Assembly (NCBI GenBank): GCA_018606725.1
Contig: JAGYID010000016.1
Span: 1 to 38,455, forward strand
DNA: 38,455 bases
Reading direction: 5' to 3'
From: Acidobacteriota bacterium
Lineage (GTDB): Bacteria; Acidobacteriota; Polarisedimenticolia; Gp22-AA2
Made by a program: the position numbers and the translations under genes. Of this stretch, positions 7,644 to 15,564 are shown in pieces. The notes beneath the pieces were generated by a model. The model was given only the letters and a program-made list of their open reading frames with translations, was not told the origin of the DNA and searched no databases. Within the stretch, counting starts at the first letter, position 1. Every line of letters begins with the position of its first letter.

Positions 7644-7698
7644 GCGTCTTCCGCGCAGAGCGTCAGAGACCTTGAGCTGTGCGCCGTCGCCTCTGTAG
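7624..7698 (+). pseudogene. Truncated DUF5615 PIN-like toxin
   Basis: A 24-codon frame starts at ATG 7624 inside the end of the DUF433 gene. It reads MRVLLDERLPRRASET, which matches the N-terminus of DUF5615 (PIN-like) toxins including the first acidic residue, then loses similarity and stops at 7696-7698. Full-length relatives have about 110 residues. The 20-base overlap with the antitoxin is the normal arrangement for this pair. The active site cannot form. Confidence 0.65.
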
Positions 7699-7736
7699 CA
7701 TAGGCGCAGCCGATTGCCCTGTATCGGAGGTCCAGA

Positions 7737-7919
7737 GTGGTGTCCATCAACATCAAGCAGAAGGTTCTCGAAGCAGTTCAGCAGCTGCCGCCCGACGCCA
7801 CCGTCGAGGACGCCATCGAGCGTCTCTACTTCCTGGCGAAGGTGGAGCGTGGAGTTGCGCAGGCTGACGCTGGCGAGACGCTGCCTCATGATGCCGCCCG
7901 CAAACGCCTCCTCAAGTGA
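7737..7919 (+). CDS. Small antitoxin-like protein (ParE/RelE partner type)
   Basis: This 60-residue helical protein (LPPDATVEDAIERLYFLAKVERG, then QADAGETLPHDAARKRLL) resembles short antitoxins that precede RelE/ParE toxins in many soil bacteria. GGAGG at 7726-7730 is 6 bases before the GTG at 7737, which supports that start. The stop TGA overlaps a GTG at 7916 that begins a toxin-like stump, showing translational coupling to a lost partner. I cannot assign a named family with certainty. Confidence 0.65.
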   Translation: MVSINIKQKVLEAVQQLPPDATVEDAIERLYFLAKVERGVAQADAGETLPHDAARKRLLK

Positions 7920-7984
7920 CTTGCATCGTCTGGACCCTCCAGGCAGTCAAGTACGCCGACCGGCACGGCTCGACCCGTCAATAG
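7916..7984 (+). pseudogene. Truncated ParE/RelE-like toxin
   Basis: A 22-codon frame starts with a GTGA overlap on the antitoxin stop. Its first residues, MTCIVWTLQAV, resemble the beta-1/alpha-1 start of ParE/RelE toxins (consensus IVWTxxA), after which similarity fades and the frame stops at 7982-7984. A full toxin has 90-100 residues. It is the second neighbouring antitoxin whose toxin is reduced to its start. Confidence 0.5.
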
Positions 7985-8005
7985 CCAATCCGGAAGTGGT
8001 TCACG

Positions 8006-8566
8006 ATGAACTTGCTCGACTTGCCAGCGGATCTGCCTCAGCCAGTCGATGATGGCGCCGCCGCTCACCTTGCGGGCCTGGCAGTGCCCAGCGTCCCCCT
8101 GCCCGCCACTTCGGGTGGGACCATCGACCTCGCCCACGTCCGTCCCGGGCGAATCGTTCTGTACATCTATCCGATGACCGGCCGCCCGGGTGTTCCCCTG
8201 CCCGACGGCTGGGATCTCATCCCCGGGGCCCGGGGTTGCACGCCCCAGACCTGCGGCTTCCGCGACCTGCACCAGGACCTTCGCGCACTCGGGGCCGGGG
8301 TGATCGGCCTCAGCACCCAGGAAACCGCCTACCAGCGCGAGATGGTGGCGCGCCTTCATGTCCCCTTCCCGAACCTCAGTGACGCCGCCCTTCGCTTCGC
8401 CGATGCGCTTCAGCTGCCGCGGTTCACCGTGGACGGGGAAGTCCTTCTGAAGCGGCTCACCCTGGTCCTTCGCGCCGGCCGGATCGAACAGGTGTTCTAT
8501 CCGGTGTTCCCGCCAAACGAGAGCGCGGCGGTAGTGCTGGCCTGGCTCCGTGACCGCCGGGGCTGA
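8006..8566 (+). CDS. Peroxiredoxin, BCP/AhpC-TSA type
   Basis: This 186-residue thioredoxin-fold peroxidase reduces hydroperoxides. The active-site segment is ARGC78TPQTC83GFRDL: C78 is the peroxidatic Cys and C83, five residues later, fits the resolving Cys of BCP-type atypical 2-Cys peroxiredoxins. Upstream, VLYIYPMTGRPG fits the strand before the active site, and VIGLSTQ is the usual next strand. The PGVPLPDGWD insertion before the active site is typical of a bacterial subgroup. There is no signal peptide, so it is cytoplasmic. It lies between addiction-type genes and seems unrelated to them functionally. Confidence 0.85.
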   Translation: MNLLDLPADLPQPVDDGAAAHLAGLAVPSVPLPATSGGTIDLAHVRPGRIVLYIYPMTGRPGVPLPDGWDLIPGARGCTPQTCGFRDLHQDLRALGAGVIGLSTQETAYQREMVARLHVPFPNLSDAALRFADALQLPRFTVDGEVLLKRLTLVLRAGRIEQVFYPVFPPNESAAVVLAWLRDRRG

Positions 8567-8585
8567 GCGCGGGCGTTACACGGCA

Positions 8586-8906
8586 TTACCTGGATTTGGC
8601 GGCGATGGCTTGAGCGAGCTCTCGCTGCGTGGTGCCCATCGCGAGCAGGGAGCGAACGAGGAGGTCGATGGTTACGGTGGGATCTCCGGCCTCCATCTTG
8701 GCGACCCGTGACTGGCTCGAGCCGAGCAGTTTCGCGAGCTGGTGTTGCGACAGCCGCCGACGCGCCCGCCGTTCCCGCAGGCTGCGGCTGAGGGTCAGCT
8801 TCAGCTCCACCAGGGCCTCCTCGGCTTTCGACAGTCCGAGGAAATCGCGCACCGAGCCGACCCGCCAGCCTGCCTTCTCCAACGCGACCTTCTTATCTTT
8901 TTTCAT
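8586..8906 (-). CDS. XRE-family antitoxin (HigA-like)
   Basis: This 106-residue protein has a lambda-repressor-like helix-turn-helix at about residues 43-98 (SLRERRARRRLSQHQLAKLL, SQSRVAKMEAG, TIDLLVRSLLAMG). It follows the toxin gene by 15 bases on the same strand, which is the HigBA order (toxin first). It should neutralise the toxin and repress the shared promoter through the palindrome at 9271-9292. The N-terminal 40 residues (GWRVGSVRDFLGLSKAEEALVE) are typical of XRE antitoxins paired with Gp49-like toxins. Confidence 0.88.
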   Translation of the reverse strand: MKKDKKVALEKAGWRVGSVRDFLGLSKAEEALVELKLTLSRSLRERRARRRLSQHQLAKLLGSSQSRVAKMEAGDPTVTIDLLVRSLLAMGTTQRELAQAIAAKSR

Positions 8907-8921
8907 GGTTTCGACTCCAAG

Positions 8922-9257
8922 TTACCTGGCCTCCTCGTACATTCTGAGTCGACGCCGGCAATCGGCGACAACCCGATCCGGTGTCTTGCGGGTCATCTTG
9001 GGAAATACATCCAGGATGATGACCGCATCGGGGTCGACCCGATACACGATGCGCCAGTCGGTCCTGGCGTCCTTCACGCGCAGCTCATGGCAGCGGGGCC
9101 CGATGACCGGCATCGGTCGTGAATGGGGCATGGGCAGTCTCTCTCCAAGCTGGACCCTGCGCAGCAGCCCACCGGCTTCCAGCCTTGCCTCGCCGGAGAA
9201 CGGCGGGGTCTTGATCTCCCCGCGCAACCATACCAGGGGCTTCCCGGGCCAACTCAT
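8922..9257 (-). CDS. HigB/RelE-type toxin (phage Gp49-like)
   Basis: This 111-residue protein matches the Gp49-like branch of the RelE fold: PLVWLRGEIKTPPFS, PHSRPMP, GPRCHELRVKDARTDWRIVYRVD, DVFPKMTRKTP. Such toxins cleave mRNA, often on the ribosome; the basic residues of the HELR and WRIVYR strands form the active surface. The gene looks complete, unlike the two other toxin genes nearby. The start at 9257 is about 5 bases downstream of the predicted transcription start and has no ribosome-binding site, which suggests a leaderless message. Confidence 0.85.
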   Translation of the reverse strand: MSWPGKPLVWLRGEIKTPPFSGEARLEAGGLLRRVQLGERLPMPHSRPMPVIGPRCHELRVKDARTDWRIVYRVDPDAVIILDVFPKMTRKTPDRVVADCRRRLRMYEEAR

Positions 9258-9268
9258 GACCGCGGCGA

Positions 9269-9297
9269 ATATATGTCAGAACAGACATATAGTCAAG
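9269..9297 (-). promoter_or_regulatory. Promoter with operator palindrome for the toxin-antitoxin pair
   Basis: On the reverse strand TTGACT (9297-9292) is followed after exactly 17 bases by TATATT (9274-9269), close to consensus. The spacer lies almost wholly in a perfect 8+8 inverted repeat, TATATGTC-agaaca-GACATATA (9271-9292). A repressor bound there would block RNA polymerase, as expected of toxin-antitoxin autoregulation. Confidence 0.8.
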
Positions 9298-9370
9298 TTG
9301 AAGTCTGAGGTCCGCATACAGGCGCCCGCGGGGCTGTCGTGAGAAATCCTGGCTAGAACTCCTCCGCCCG

Positions 9371-11761
9371 CTAGAACTCCCAGGTCATACCGACCACCGG
9401 GAGCTGCCGCGTCCAGGTGTCGTCGTGCCGTTCGACGCGGACGCTGCCGTCCGGCTGCGGCAGGTAGGTGAAGCCCGCGGCGCAACAGACGTTGTCGCGG
9501 CCGTACAGGTTGGTCACCTCGAAGTAGAGGGCGAGGTTGCTCCGCCCCACGCTGAACCGTCGCGTGACCTTCAGGTCGAGCCGGTGGTACGGCGAGTAGC
9601 GCAGGGCGTTGCGGGGACCCAGGACCGGCTGCATGCCGGTCGACCCGTCGGGATTCGCGACGGCGACCGCGCCCATCTCGGTGGTGGGCCAGCCGGTGTG
9701 GTACTGGCCGGCCAGGCTCAGACGCCACGTGTCGTGAATCCGGAAGTCCATATTGAACTTGACCGTGTGCCGCTGGTCCCAGGACCGCGGCGTCCAGTCG
9801 CCGCCGATCTGGTCCTCGGCCGACGCCAGCGCGTACGAAGCGCGCCAGGCGAAGACGCGCTGCGCCTCGCTCCCCAGCCCGATCTCCAGGCCGCGGGCGC
9901 GGGCGCTGTCGGGCGCGATGCGCACCCGGTCCGGCTCTGACTCCGGGAACAGGGTGAACGGGTTGAACAGGTTCTCGAAGCGGGGCGTCGGGCGGTCGAT
10001 GCCGGTGTCGTAGATCGAAAGGCTCAGCCGCAGGCCTGCCCTGAACCGGTGCTCCAGATCGAGCTGGCGCTCCGTGACGCGCTCCGCCGGGGAGAAATCG
10101 ACGACGCCGTCTTCGATCGGCAGCTCGTGGATCCCCTGCGACCGCGAGGAACGGGCCCAGCCTGCCCGCAGCGTGGTGCCTTCACCCAGGGTCCAGGCGA
10201 GGTTCAGCCGCGGGCTCAGGGCCACGTCGCCGCCCAGGGTCTCCAGGTCGCGGCGCACCCCGGCTTCGATCGTCAACGGCGCGGCGACGCGCAGCCGGCC
10301 GGCGAGGTAGAGACCGGCCTCGCGCCCCGCCGGGTCGATCAGAATGTCGCGATCGACGGAGTCGAGGCGCTCTACGTGGCTGCGATAGGCGTATTCCGCC
10401 TCGACCCGCCTGACGTCGAACCCCCATTTGAGCAGCGTCCTGGTGCCGGCATCGAAGACCCAGTCCTGCCGGAGCGCGACGGAGCCGTAGGAGCGCGCAT
10501 CGTCCACCTGCGTCCCGCCAGCGGCGTCGGACGTGAAGCCGCTCCTGGCCCGGCTGACGCGCCCGCTCGCCAGGAGCGTCTGCGCGTACAGCCGTCCGGT
10601 CAGCGGCGTCTTCAAGTTGATCCAGGCGTAGCGCTGGTCGTCGGCCGCCAGCGCGCTGCCGTCCCCGAAATCGGTCTGGTAGTCCAGCGCGTCCTGCGAC
10701 ATGAGCACGTGCGCCGACAGCAGCGAGCCGCCGGGCAGGCGGAACTGCAGCTTCCCCAGCAGATCGTTGTACCCGGGGTTGATGCCGTCGCCGTCCACCG
10801 TCACGCTGTCCACCAGGGCATCCGGGCGCCACGAGCGGGCGGAGACGAGCCAGGCGGCATCCATCCCGTCCAGACGTCCCTGCGAAACCAGGCCGGCGTT
10901 GATGGTGCTGAACCCGGCCACCGTCCGGACGCTCTCCGCCGGGTCGACGGTCGCCAGGTCGACGACGCCGTCCGCCGCCCCGGCGTACTCCGCGGGGGCG
11001 ACCCCGGTGAGAACGTCGGCGCGATCGATCGTCCGGGAGTCCACGATGCTCGAGAAGGCGGCGAAATCCTTGAGATGGAACGGCTCGTCGAGCGGCAGCC
11101 CGTCGAGGACGATGCGCGCCGCGCCCGGCGCGCCGCCCCGGACGCTGAATGCCGCCGACCGGTCGGCGGCGGCGATCCCCGGCAGCGCGGCCAGCTTGCG
11201 CATGGCGTCGTCCCCGATCGCCGGGAGGCCCTCCAGGTCGTCGTGGTCAACGGTCACGACCGGCCCCACCTCCCCGTCCCGCGGCGCCTCGACCCGCAGG
11301 CGCTCCCGCAGGGGCGGCCCGGGTGGCGCGGATGCCCGGCCCTGAGATGGTGCTCCGGCCGGGTCGCCCCCGCTGCCGGCGGAGCCGGGCGGCCCGCTGC
11401 CGCGGACGACGAGGATTGTCCCGGCCGGACCGTCCCGGGCTTCCAGCCCGAAGGGGGCCAGGAGCCGATCGAGGGTCGCGCGCGGAGCACCGTTCGGCGG
11501 CTCGACCGCGACGATCAGGTCGGGGGGTACCAGATCGCTGCTGAAGATCAGGTTGAGACCTCGGGCCTGCAGGTCCTGAAGCGCCTCGGCCAGGGGCCGG
11601 CCGGCGTAAGGACCTGCCCGATGCGACGCCGCCAGCCCCGGGCTCGCGGCGCCCGCCAGCAGGGTCAAGCACCACAGCGGGGTCAGGCCCGACAGGACGG
11701 ACGCCAGGATCCCCGCCCGCGAACGGCGGGGTGGAGCGGCAGCCCGGACTGATGGGGGCAT
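9371..11761 (-). CDS. TonB-dependent receptor with N-terminal STN signalling domain
   Basis: This 796-residue protein starts with a signal segment (to about residue 45), then an STN domain at about 50-118 (PLAEALQDLQARGLNLIFSS, TLDRLLAPFGLEARDG), a low-complexity Gly/Pro linker at 121-155, a plug at about 160-265 (AFSVRGGAPGAARIVLDGLPL, GVAPAEYAGAADGVVDL) and a 22-strand-type barrel ending in Trp-Glu-Phe. Receptors of this layout import a ligand with TonB energy and, through the STN domain, signal to a FecR/ECF-sigma pair. Both partners are encoded upstream on the same strand. The ligand is unknown; iron citrate should not be assumed. No good ribosome site precedes the ATG at 11761. Confidence 0.88.
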   Translation of the reverse strand: MPPSVRAAAPPRRSRAGILASVLSGLTPLWCLTLLAGAASPGLAASHRAGPYAGRPLAEALQDLQARGLNLIFSSDLVPPDLIVAVEPPNGAPRATLDRLLAPFGLEARDGPAGTILVVRGSGPPGSAGSGGDPAGAPSQGRASAPPGPPLRERLRVEAPRDGEVGPVVTVDHDDLEGLPAIGDDAMRKLAALPGIAAADRSAAFSVRGGAPGAARIVLDGLPLDEPFHLKDFAAFSSIVDSRTIDRADVLTGVAPAEYAGAADGVVDLATVDPAESVRTVAGFSTINAGLVSQGRLDGMDAAWLVSARSWRPDALVDSVTVDGDGINPGYNDLLGKLQFRLPGGSLLSAHVLMSQDALDYQTDFGDGSALAADDQRYAWINLKTPLTGRLYAQTLLASGRVSRARSGFTSDAAGGTQVDDARSYGSVALRQDWVFDAGTRTLLKWGFDVRRVEAEYAYRSHVERLDSVDRDILIDPAGREAGLYLAGRLRVAAPLTIEAGVRRDLETLGGDVALSPRLNLAWTLGEGTTLRAGWARSSRSQGIHELPIEDGVVDFSPAERVTERQLDLEHRFRAGLRLSLSIYDTGIDRPTPRFENLFNPFTLFPESEPDRVRIAPDSARARGLEIGLGSEAQRVFAWRASYALASAEDQIGGDWTPRSWDQRHTVKFNMDFRIHDTWRLSLAGQYHTGWPTTEMGAVAVANPDGSTGMQPVLGPRNALRYSPYHRLDLKVTRRFSVGRSNLALYFEVTNLYGRDNVCCAAGFTYLPQPDGSVRVERHDDTWTRQLPVVGMTWEF

Positions 11762-11825
11762 GACGGAAGTCTACGGGGCCGGGCCCGCCGGTCAAGCGGA
11801 AAGTTGCGGGCTGACCCCGGTCCGC

Positions 11826-11855
11826 GCCCCGGCCGCCGGATCGGCCGGCCGGGGC
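11826..11855 (-). terminator. GC-rich hairpin between secreted protein and receptor genes
   Basis: GCCCCGGCCG (11826-11835) and CGGCCGGGGC (11846-11855) form a perfect 10-base stem with a 10-base loop in the 116-base gap upstream of the receptor gene. No T-tract follows on either strand, so it is not a classical intrinsic terminator. It could dampen read-through or stabilise a processed mRNA end. Confidence 0.35.
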
Positions 11856-11877
11856 GGGACCCGGGGAGCAGGCCTAT

Positions 11878-12924
11878 TCAGCGGATCGGCAGGCGCGCGC
11901 AGCGCGGATCGAAATTGCAGGCGACGAGGCTGCTCACGTCCCCGGTATTCTGGCCGACCTCGAGAAAGACGCCGATGCCCCGGGCGTAGAACTTCCGATC
12001 GAAGATCCCCGGTTCCAGGAGCGAGTAGTTCCTGGTCACCACGCAGTCGCCGGCCGCGCAGAACAGCTCGGCGAGGCGGCGCGGCACGTTGCGATCGAGT
12101 TCGGGGTCCCTGCCGTAGGCGTAGGTCGTCGAGAGGATGTCGGTGACGTCCTCGGCGTTGGCCAGGGAGGCCTCCTCGACGTACGTGTCGCCGACCCGTG
12201 GCGCCGCCTCGAAGATGATGCCCCCCTTGTCCCCCTCGCGACCCGCCCTGAAGGAGCCCTCGATGCTGACCAGCTCGGGTCGCATCGGGCTGTCCCCCTT
12301 GAAGGCTTCGTAGTCCTTCGCCTCCTCGCCGAAGTACCACACGGTGCCGTCCTTGGCCTGGGCGTACCAGTCGTCGGTGGCCTCTTTCAGGATGCCCCGG
12401 TCGTACACCAGGTCCCTGAGGACGATGCAGGTCACCCCGTCGATCAGCTTGGTCTCGCCGGTCGCCTCGACCGTGTTGGTCTCGGTCCCGCCGCTGTACT
12501 TCCAGCGGTTGCCGACGGCCAGTGGGAAGTACGGGTTCTTCGTTGAGAGCCGCCGGTAATTCGACTCGAAATCGACCGGCTCGATCTCCGGGTCGTAGCG
12601 TCCCTCGCCCAGGCTGACGCATGCGGCAAGACGGGCGTCCCTCTGTCCCTGGCAAAGCTCCGTCGCCTCGTCCCGGGCGGCGGCGGCGTCCTCGTCGCAT
12701 TGCAGGCGCTCCCTGTCGTCGATGGTGTTCAGGCAGACGGCGCTGGCGACGAGGAAATCGTTCTGGGTCTCGTAGCCGCAGGCGGTGAACAGCGTCCCGG
12801 CGGTCTCCGAGCAGGCCAGGACGTCGTTGGCGGCGCCGGTCCCCGAGCGCCCCGCCTGGGTCGGCGCGATCCCCGGAAGCATGACGGCCAGAACCGCCGC
12901 GATCAGCAGCACGCGTGTCTTCAT
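11878..12924 (-). CDS. Secreted protein of unknown function
   Basis: This 348-residue protein has a clear Sec signal (KTRVLLIAAVLAVMLPGIAPTQA). A Cys-rich, charged N-terminal part (about 25-110; several spaced Cys, DDRERLQCDEDAAAARDEA) is followed by a beta-rich domain beginning NPYFPLAVGNRWKYSGG, with VIDGVTCIVLRD-like and DWYAQAKDGTVWYFGEE segments. I recognise this second domain as a widespread uncharacterised secreted family in soil bacteria, with no known activity. It sits between an outer-membrane barrel gene and a TonB receptor gene, so it may help bind or process the receptor's ligand (inference). It has an unusually strong ribosome-binding site. Confidence 0.75.
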   Translation of the reverse strand: MKTRVLLIAAVLAVMLPGIAPTQAGRSGTGAANDVLACSETAGTLFTACGYETQNDFLVASAVCLNTIDDRERLQCDEDAAAARDEATELCQGQRDARLAACVSLGEGRYDPEIEPVDFESNYRRLSTKNPYFPLAVGNRWKYSGGTETNTVEATGETKLIDGVTCIVLRDLVYDRGILKEATDDWYAQAKDGTVWYFGEEAKDYEAFKGDSPMRPELVSIEGSFRAGREGDKGGIIFEAAPRVGDTYVEEASLANAEDVTDILSTTYAYGRDPELDRNVPRRLAELFCAAGDCVVTRNYSLLEPGIFDRKFYARGIGVFLEVGQNTGDVSSLVACNFDPRCARLPIR

Positions 12925-12927
12925 CGG

Positions 12928-12937
12928 TCACCTCCTT
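12928..12937 (-). promoter_or_regulatory. Near-perfect Shine-Dalgarno for the secreted protein
   Basis: On the reverse strand AAGGAGGTGA lies three bases before the ATG at 12924, a full match to the 16S rRNA 3' end. Most other genes here have weaker sites, so this product is probably made in larger amounts than its operon neighbours. Confidence 0.8.
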
Positions 12938-12966
12938 AATTAATAGAGTGAACAGCAGCAGCCCGA

Positions 12967-13878
12967 TCAGAAGGAAAACAGCAGCCCGACCTCGGGCGCC
13001 ACGTCAGGCGCCTTGGTCGTGAGGCCGAAGCCGGAGTTCAGCTTCAGCAGCACGTGGTTGCCGAGACGCACCTGCGCCTCGAAGATGGCGGCGATCTCGT
13101 CGGTCTGCTCCCCCTCGACCGCCGCCAGGAACCGCCAGCGGGGGGACAGGCGCTTCAGATACTCGATGGCGTACTCACCCAGCTCGATCTGCTGCTCGGA
13201 ATAGGACATGGCCACGCGGCCGGTCAGGGTCCCCCAGCGATGCCCCTTGATCGCCGCGAACCCGAGGGCGTACTCCCAGTCCTGCGTGCCGATCAGGACC
13301 TTGTCCTTCTGCAGCGGCAGGGCCACCTCGAAGAAGCTGAACATCTCCGGCCGGTGCTCCGTCTCCTCGCTCCAGCGCCAGCGCAACTGTCCCTCGACGT
13401 CCCCCAGGCCGGACTCCTCGAGCGGGTCCGGGAGGTTGGAGAGGTCGTCCGGTGACTTGTTGAGCGTGGCGTCGGCGTGCAGCGCCCCTTCGAACTCGAA
13501 CATGAGGCGCTCGTTGATCCCGTGCGACACGAACACGAGCGCCTCGTGCTCCTTCAGCGTGCCGATGAACTCGTTGTTGCCGGTGAACCCCAGCTCGTCC
13601 GGCGCGTACTCGAAGCCGGTGGTCTTGGTGTACTCGTAGAAGGCGTAGACGAGCCACTCCCCCGGGCGGACGTAGGTCCCGAACTGCGAGGTGGCCATGC
13701 CGCGCCCGCGGTCGGCCAGCCAGGCCGGCTGGCCGGTCGCATCTTCCGGCTGAGTGACACACCAGGCTGGCGCGGCGGCGAAGAGCATCGCCAGCGCGAC
13801 GAAGGCGGAGGCGAAGCCGCCGGCGGCGCGTCCGGCGCGGAGGGCGCGGGCCAGGCGGTCGGCGCGGGCGGCGGTCAT
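12967..13878 (-). CDS. Outer-membrane beta-barrel protein
   Basis: This 303-residue protein has an N-terminal signal segment (GGFASAFVALAMLFAAAPAWC). The rest shows alternating amphipathic strands, ending in PEVGLLFSF with the C-terminal Phe used by the BAM complex. It resembles short putative channel or 'transporter' barrels (MetA-pathway phenol-type) but I cannot name a substrate. Its ATG overlaps the FecR stop codon (ATGA), so the two are translationally coupled. That makes it part of the ECF/FecR-controlled unit and perhaps a second outer-membrane component beside the TonB receptor. Confidence 0.7.
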   Translation of the reverse strand: MTAARADRLARALRAGRAAGGFASAFVALAMLFAAAPAWCVTQPEDATGQPAWLADRGRGMATSQFGTYVRPGEWLVYAFYEYTKTTGFEYAPDELGFTGNNEFIGTLKEHEALVFVSHGINERLMFEFEGALHADATLNKSPDDLSNLPDPLEESGLGDVEGQLRWRWSEETEHRPEMFSFFEVALPLQKDKVLIGTQDWEYALGFAAIKGHRWGTLTGRVAMSYSEQQIELGEYAIEYLKRLSPRWRFLAAVEGEQTDEIAAIFEAQVRLGNHVLLKLNSGFGLTTKAPDVAPEVGLLFSF

Positions 13879-14921
13879 CGACGTTCTCCGGGGTCGCCGG
13901 CCGACCCCGGTGCGCCGGCGCGGGCGAGCTTCAGGATAGCCCCGTCCAGGCGGTAACGCAGGCCGCAGGCCGGCAGGACGGCATCCGGAGTCTCATCCGG
14001 GCGCAAACCGGCGGTCGAGCCGTGCAGGACGATGCCCGCCGCGGCCGTCGCGAGCGACGGGTCGTCGTACTCCACCTGCCAGCCGGTCTCCCGCGTCAGC
14101 CACGCGAGGTAGTCGCGGAGCGGGCGACCCTCCATCTCGAACGCGGGCGCCACGGCGAGCGCCCAGTCCCACTCGCCGCCGCCCGGCGCGATCGCGGCGG
14201 TCTCCGCCGCACCGCTCCGATCAACCCGCAGCGAGGTGCCGCTGGGTACGGGGTAGGTGTGATCGTCGCGCGCCAGCGCGGCGGACCCCTCGCGCACGCT
14301 CACCCGCAGCTGCTCGCCGGCGAGGCGCACCTCGAACTGCGTCCCGACGTCGCTCACCCGGCCGAACGGTGTGCCGATCTCCAGCCGCGATCCACCGGCC
14401 GGCGGGGCGCCGCGGGAGTCGACGTACACCGCGCCCGCGCCCAACTCGAGGAAGCGCGGCGAGACCAGCAGCAGGTCGGTGGCCCGGTCGAGGCGGATCG
14501 ACGCGCCGTCGGCAAGCCGCAGCGCCGCCCTGCCATCCGGGGCGGTGATCACCCGGGCGCCGGCGGGGAGCGCGCGGCCGGTGACCACGAGGGAGCCATC
14601 CTGAAGCCGCACGGAACCCTCGACCCGCTCGACGACGGCGGCCTGGACGCCGGTCGGGAGTCCCCGCTGCGAAAGCCACACCACCACCCCCGTGCCGATC
14701 ACCAGCGCCGCCGCCAGCCGGCCGGCCATCAGCAGCCGCCGGCGGTGGCGGTCGCGTTGCACCGTCTCGCTCCAGAGTTGCTGGACGTGCCGGCGCACCC
14801 GGTCCCGGCGGTCATCGGGCGCTGGGGGGCGCGGGCCGCCCAGACCGACGAGCCGGGCGACCTGGTCCTCTGGCTCGCCGACCTCGGGCGGTTCTCCGGA
14901 TCGATTCGTCGTGTCGCTCAT
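13875..14921 (-). CDS. FecR-type anti-sigma regulator with C-terminal STN-like domain
   Basis: This 348-residue protein has a cytoplasmic N-terminus (1-62), one membrane helix at about 64-83, a periplasmic FecR domain at about 95-225 (AVVERVEGSVRL, PAGARVITAPDGRAALRLADG, LEIGTPFGRVSDVGTQFEVRL) and a C-terminal STN-like domain at about 270-335 (RPLRDYLAWLTRETGWQVEYDD). It should sense the receptor state in the periplasm and control the sigma factor. The N-terminus lacks the usual DUF4880 pattern. Its ATG overlaps the sigma-factor stop (ATGA), so the two should be made together. Longer upstream in-frame starts would lie in the sigma gene and are rejected. Confidence 0.85.
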   Translation of the reverse strand: MSDTTNRSGEPPEVGEPEDQVARLVGLGGPRPPAPDDRRDRVRRHVQQLWSETVQRDRHRRRLLMAGRLAAALVIGTGVVVWLSQRGLPTGVQAAVVERVEGSVRLQDGSLVVTGRALPAGARVITAPDGRAALRLADGASIRLDRATDLLLVSPRFLELGAGAVYVDSRGAPPAGGSRLEIGTPFGRVSDVGTQFEVRLAGEQLRVSVREGSAALARDDHTYPVPSGTSLRVDRSGAAETAAIAPGGGEWDWALAVAPAFEMEGRPLRDYLAWLTRETGWQVEYDDPSLATAAAGIVLHGSTAGLRPDETPDAVLPACGLRYRLDGAILKLARAGAPGSAGDPGERR

Positions 14922-15523
14922 CGCTCGCTCCAGCGGGTCCCCGTCACGGCAGCGAATCCGCCGCGGAACGCCTCGCGCGCCCGGGTCAGGAGCGATTCCG
15001 CCGCCTTGATCCCCAGATCGAGGCGCTCGGCGATCTCTTTCACAGACAGCCCGTGGACGTATTTCCACTCCAGAGCGTCGCCGTAGGAGGCGGGCAGCGC
15101 GTCGAGCGTCACCTGCACCAGGCGGGCGACGTCCCGGCGGTGCATCTGCCTCTCCGGATCCCCCTCCCCGGCCGCGGCCAGCGATTCGAGCGCGGCGCGC
15201 ACCCGCGGCGAGTCTTCGACCAGCGACACCGGCTCGGGCCGACGCCCCTGACGCTCGTGGTGCGCGGCGATCTCGTGGCGGCAGATGGTGCACAGCCAGG
15301 TGAAGAGCGCCGACTCGAAGCGGTATCCCCGCAGCCCCGCGACCGCCTTGCACAGCGTGACTTGCACGACATCCTCCGCCGCATCGGCGTCCTGGTTCAG
15401 GCGCGCCAGCGCGAACCGGTACAGCCGGGGAAAGTTCTCTTCGAAGAACCGGTCGAAGGCCGCCTCGTCGCCCGCGCGCATGCGTTCGACCAGGGTGCGC
15501 TCGTCCATGGCCGCTTCCGTCAC
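14918..15523 (-). CDS. ECF sigma factor (FecI-like)
   Basis: This 201-residue sigma-70-family protein contains region 2 (AFDRFFEENFPRLYRFALARL, AAEDVVQVTLCKAVAGL, TWLCTICRHEIAAHH) and region 4 (LPASYGDALEWKYVHGLSVKEIAERLDLGIKAAESLLTRAR). It would direct RNA polymerase to the promoters of this cluster once released by FecR. The GTG at 15523 is chosen because a GGAGGG-type site lies just upstream; an ATG five codons later (15508) is an alternative. It is the first gene of the reverse-strand cluster. Confidence 0.9.
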   Translation of the reverse strand: MTEAAMDERTLVERMRAGDEAAFDRFFEENFPRLYRFALARLNQDADAAEDVVQVTLCKAVAGLRGYRFESALFTWLCTICRHEIAAHHERQGRRPEPVSLVEDSPRVRAALESLAAAGEGDPERQMHRRDVARLVQVTLDALPASYGDALEWKYVHGLSVKEIAERLDLGIKAAESLLTRAREAFRGGFAAVTGTRWSER

Positions 15524-15564
15524 GAGCCCTCCACCCCCACGAGCCCTCCGCCTTCGCCTCGACC

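Noticed and set aside
10049-11752. Forward open frame of 567 codons opposite the TonB receptor
   Set aside because: The receptor on the other strand has signal, STN, plug and barrel features; the forward frame is low-complexity antisense.
9371-11761. Naming the receptor as ferric citrate receptor FecA
   Set aside because: Only the domain layout matches. Ligand-binding residues cannot be judged, and many STN receptors use other ligands.
11826-11855. Hairpin as a classical intrinsic terminator
   Set aside because: There is no T-tract on either strand after the stem.
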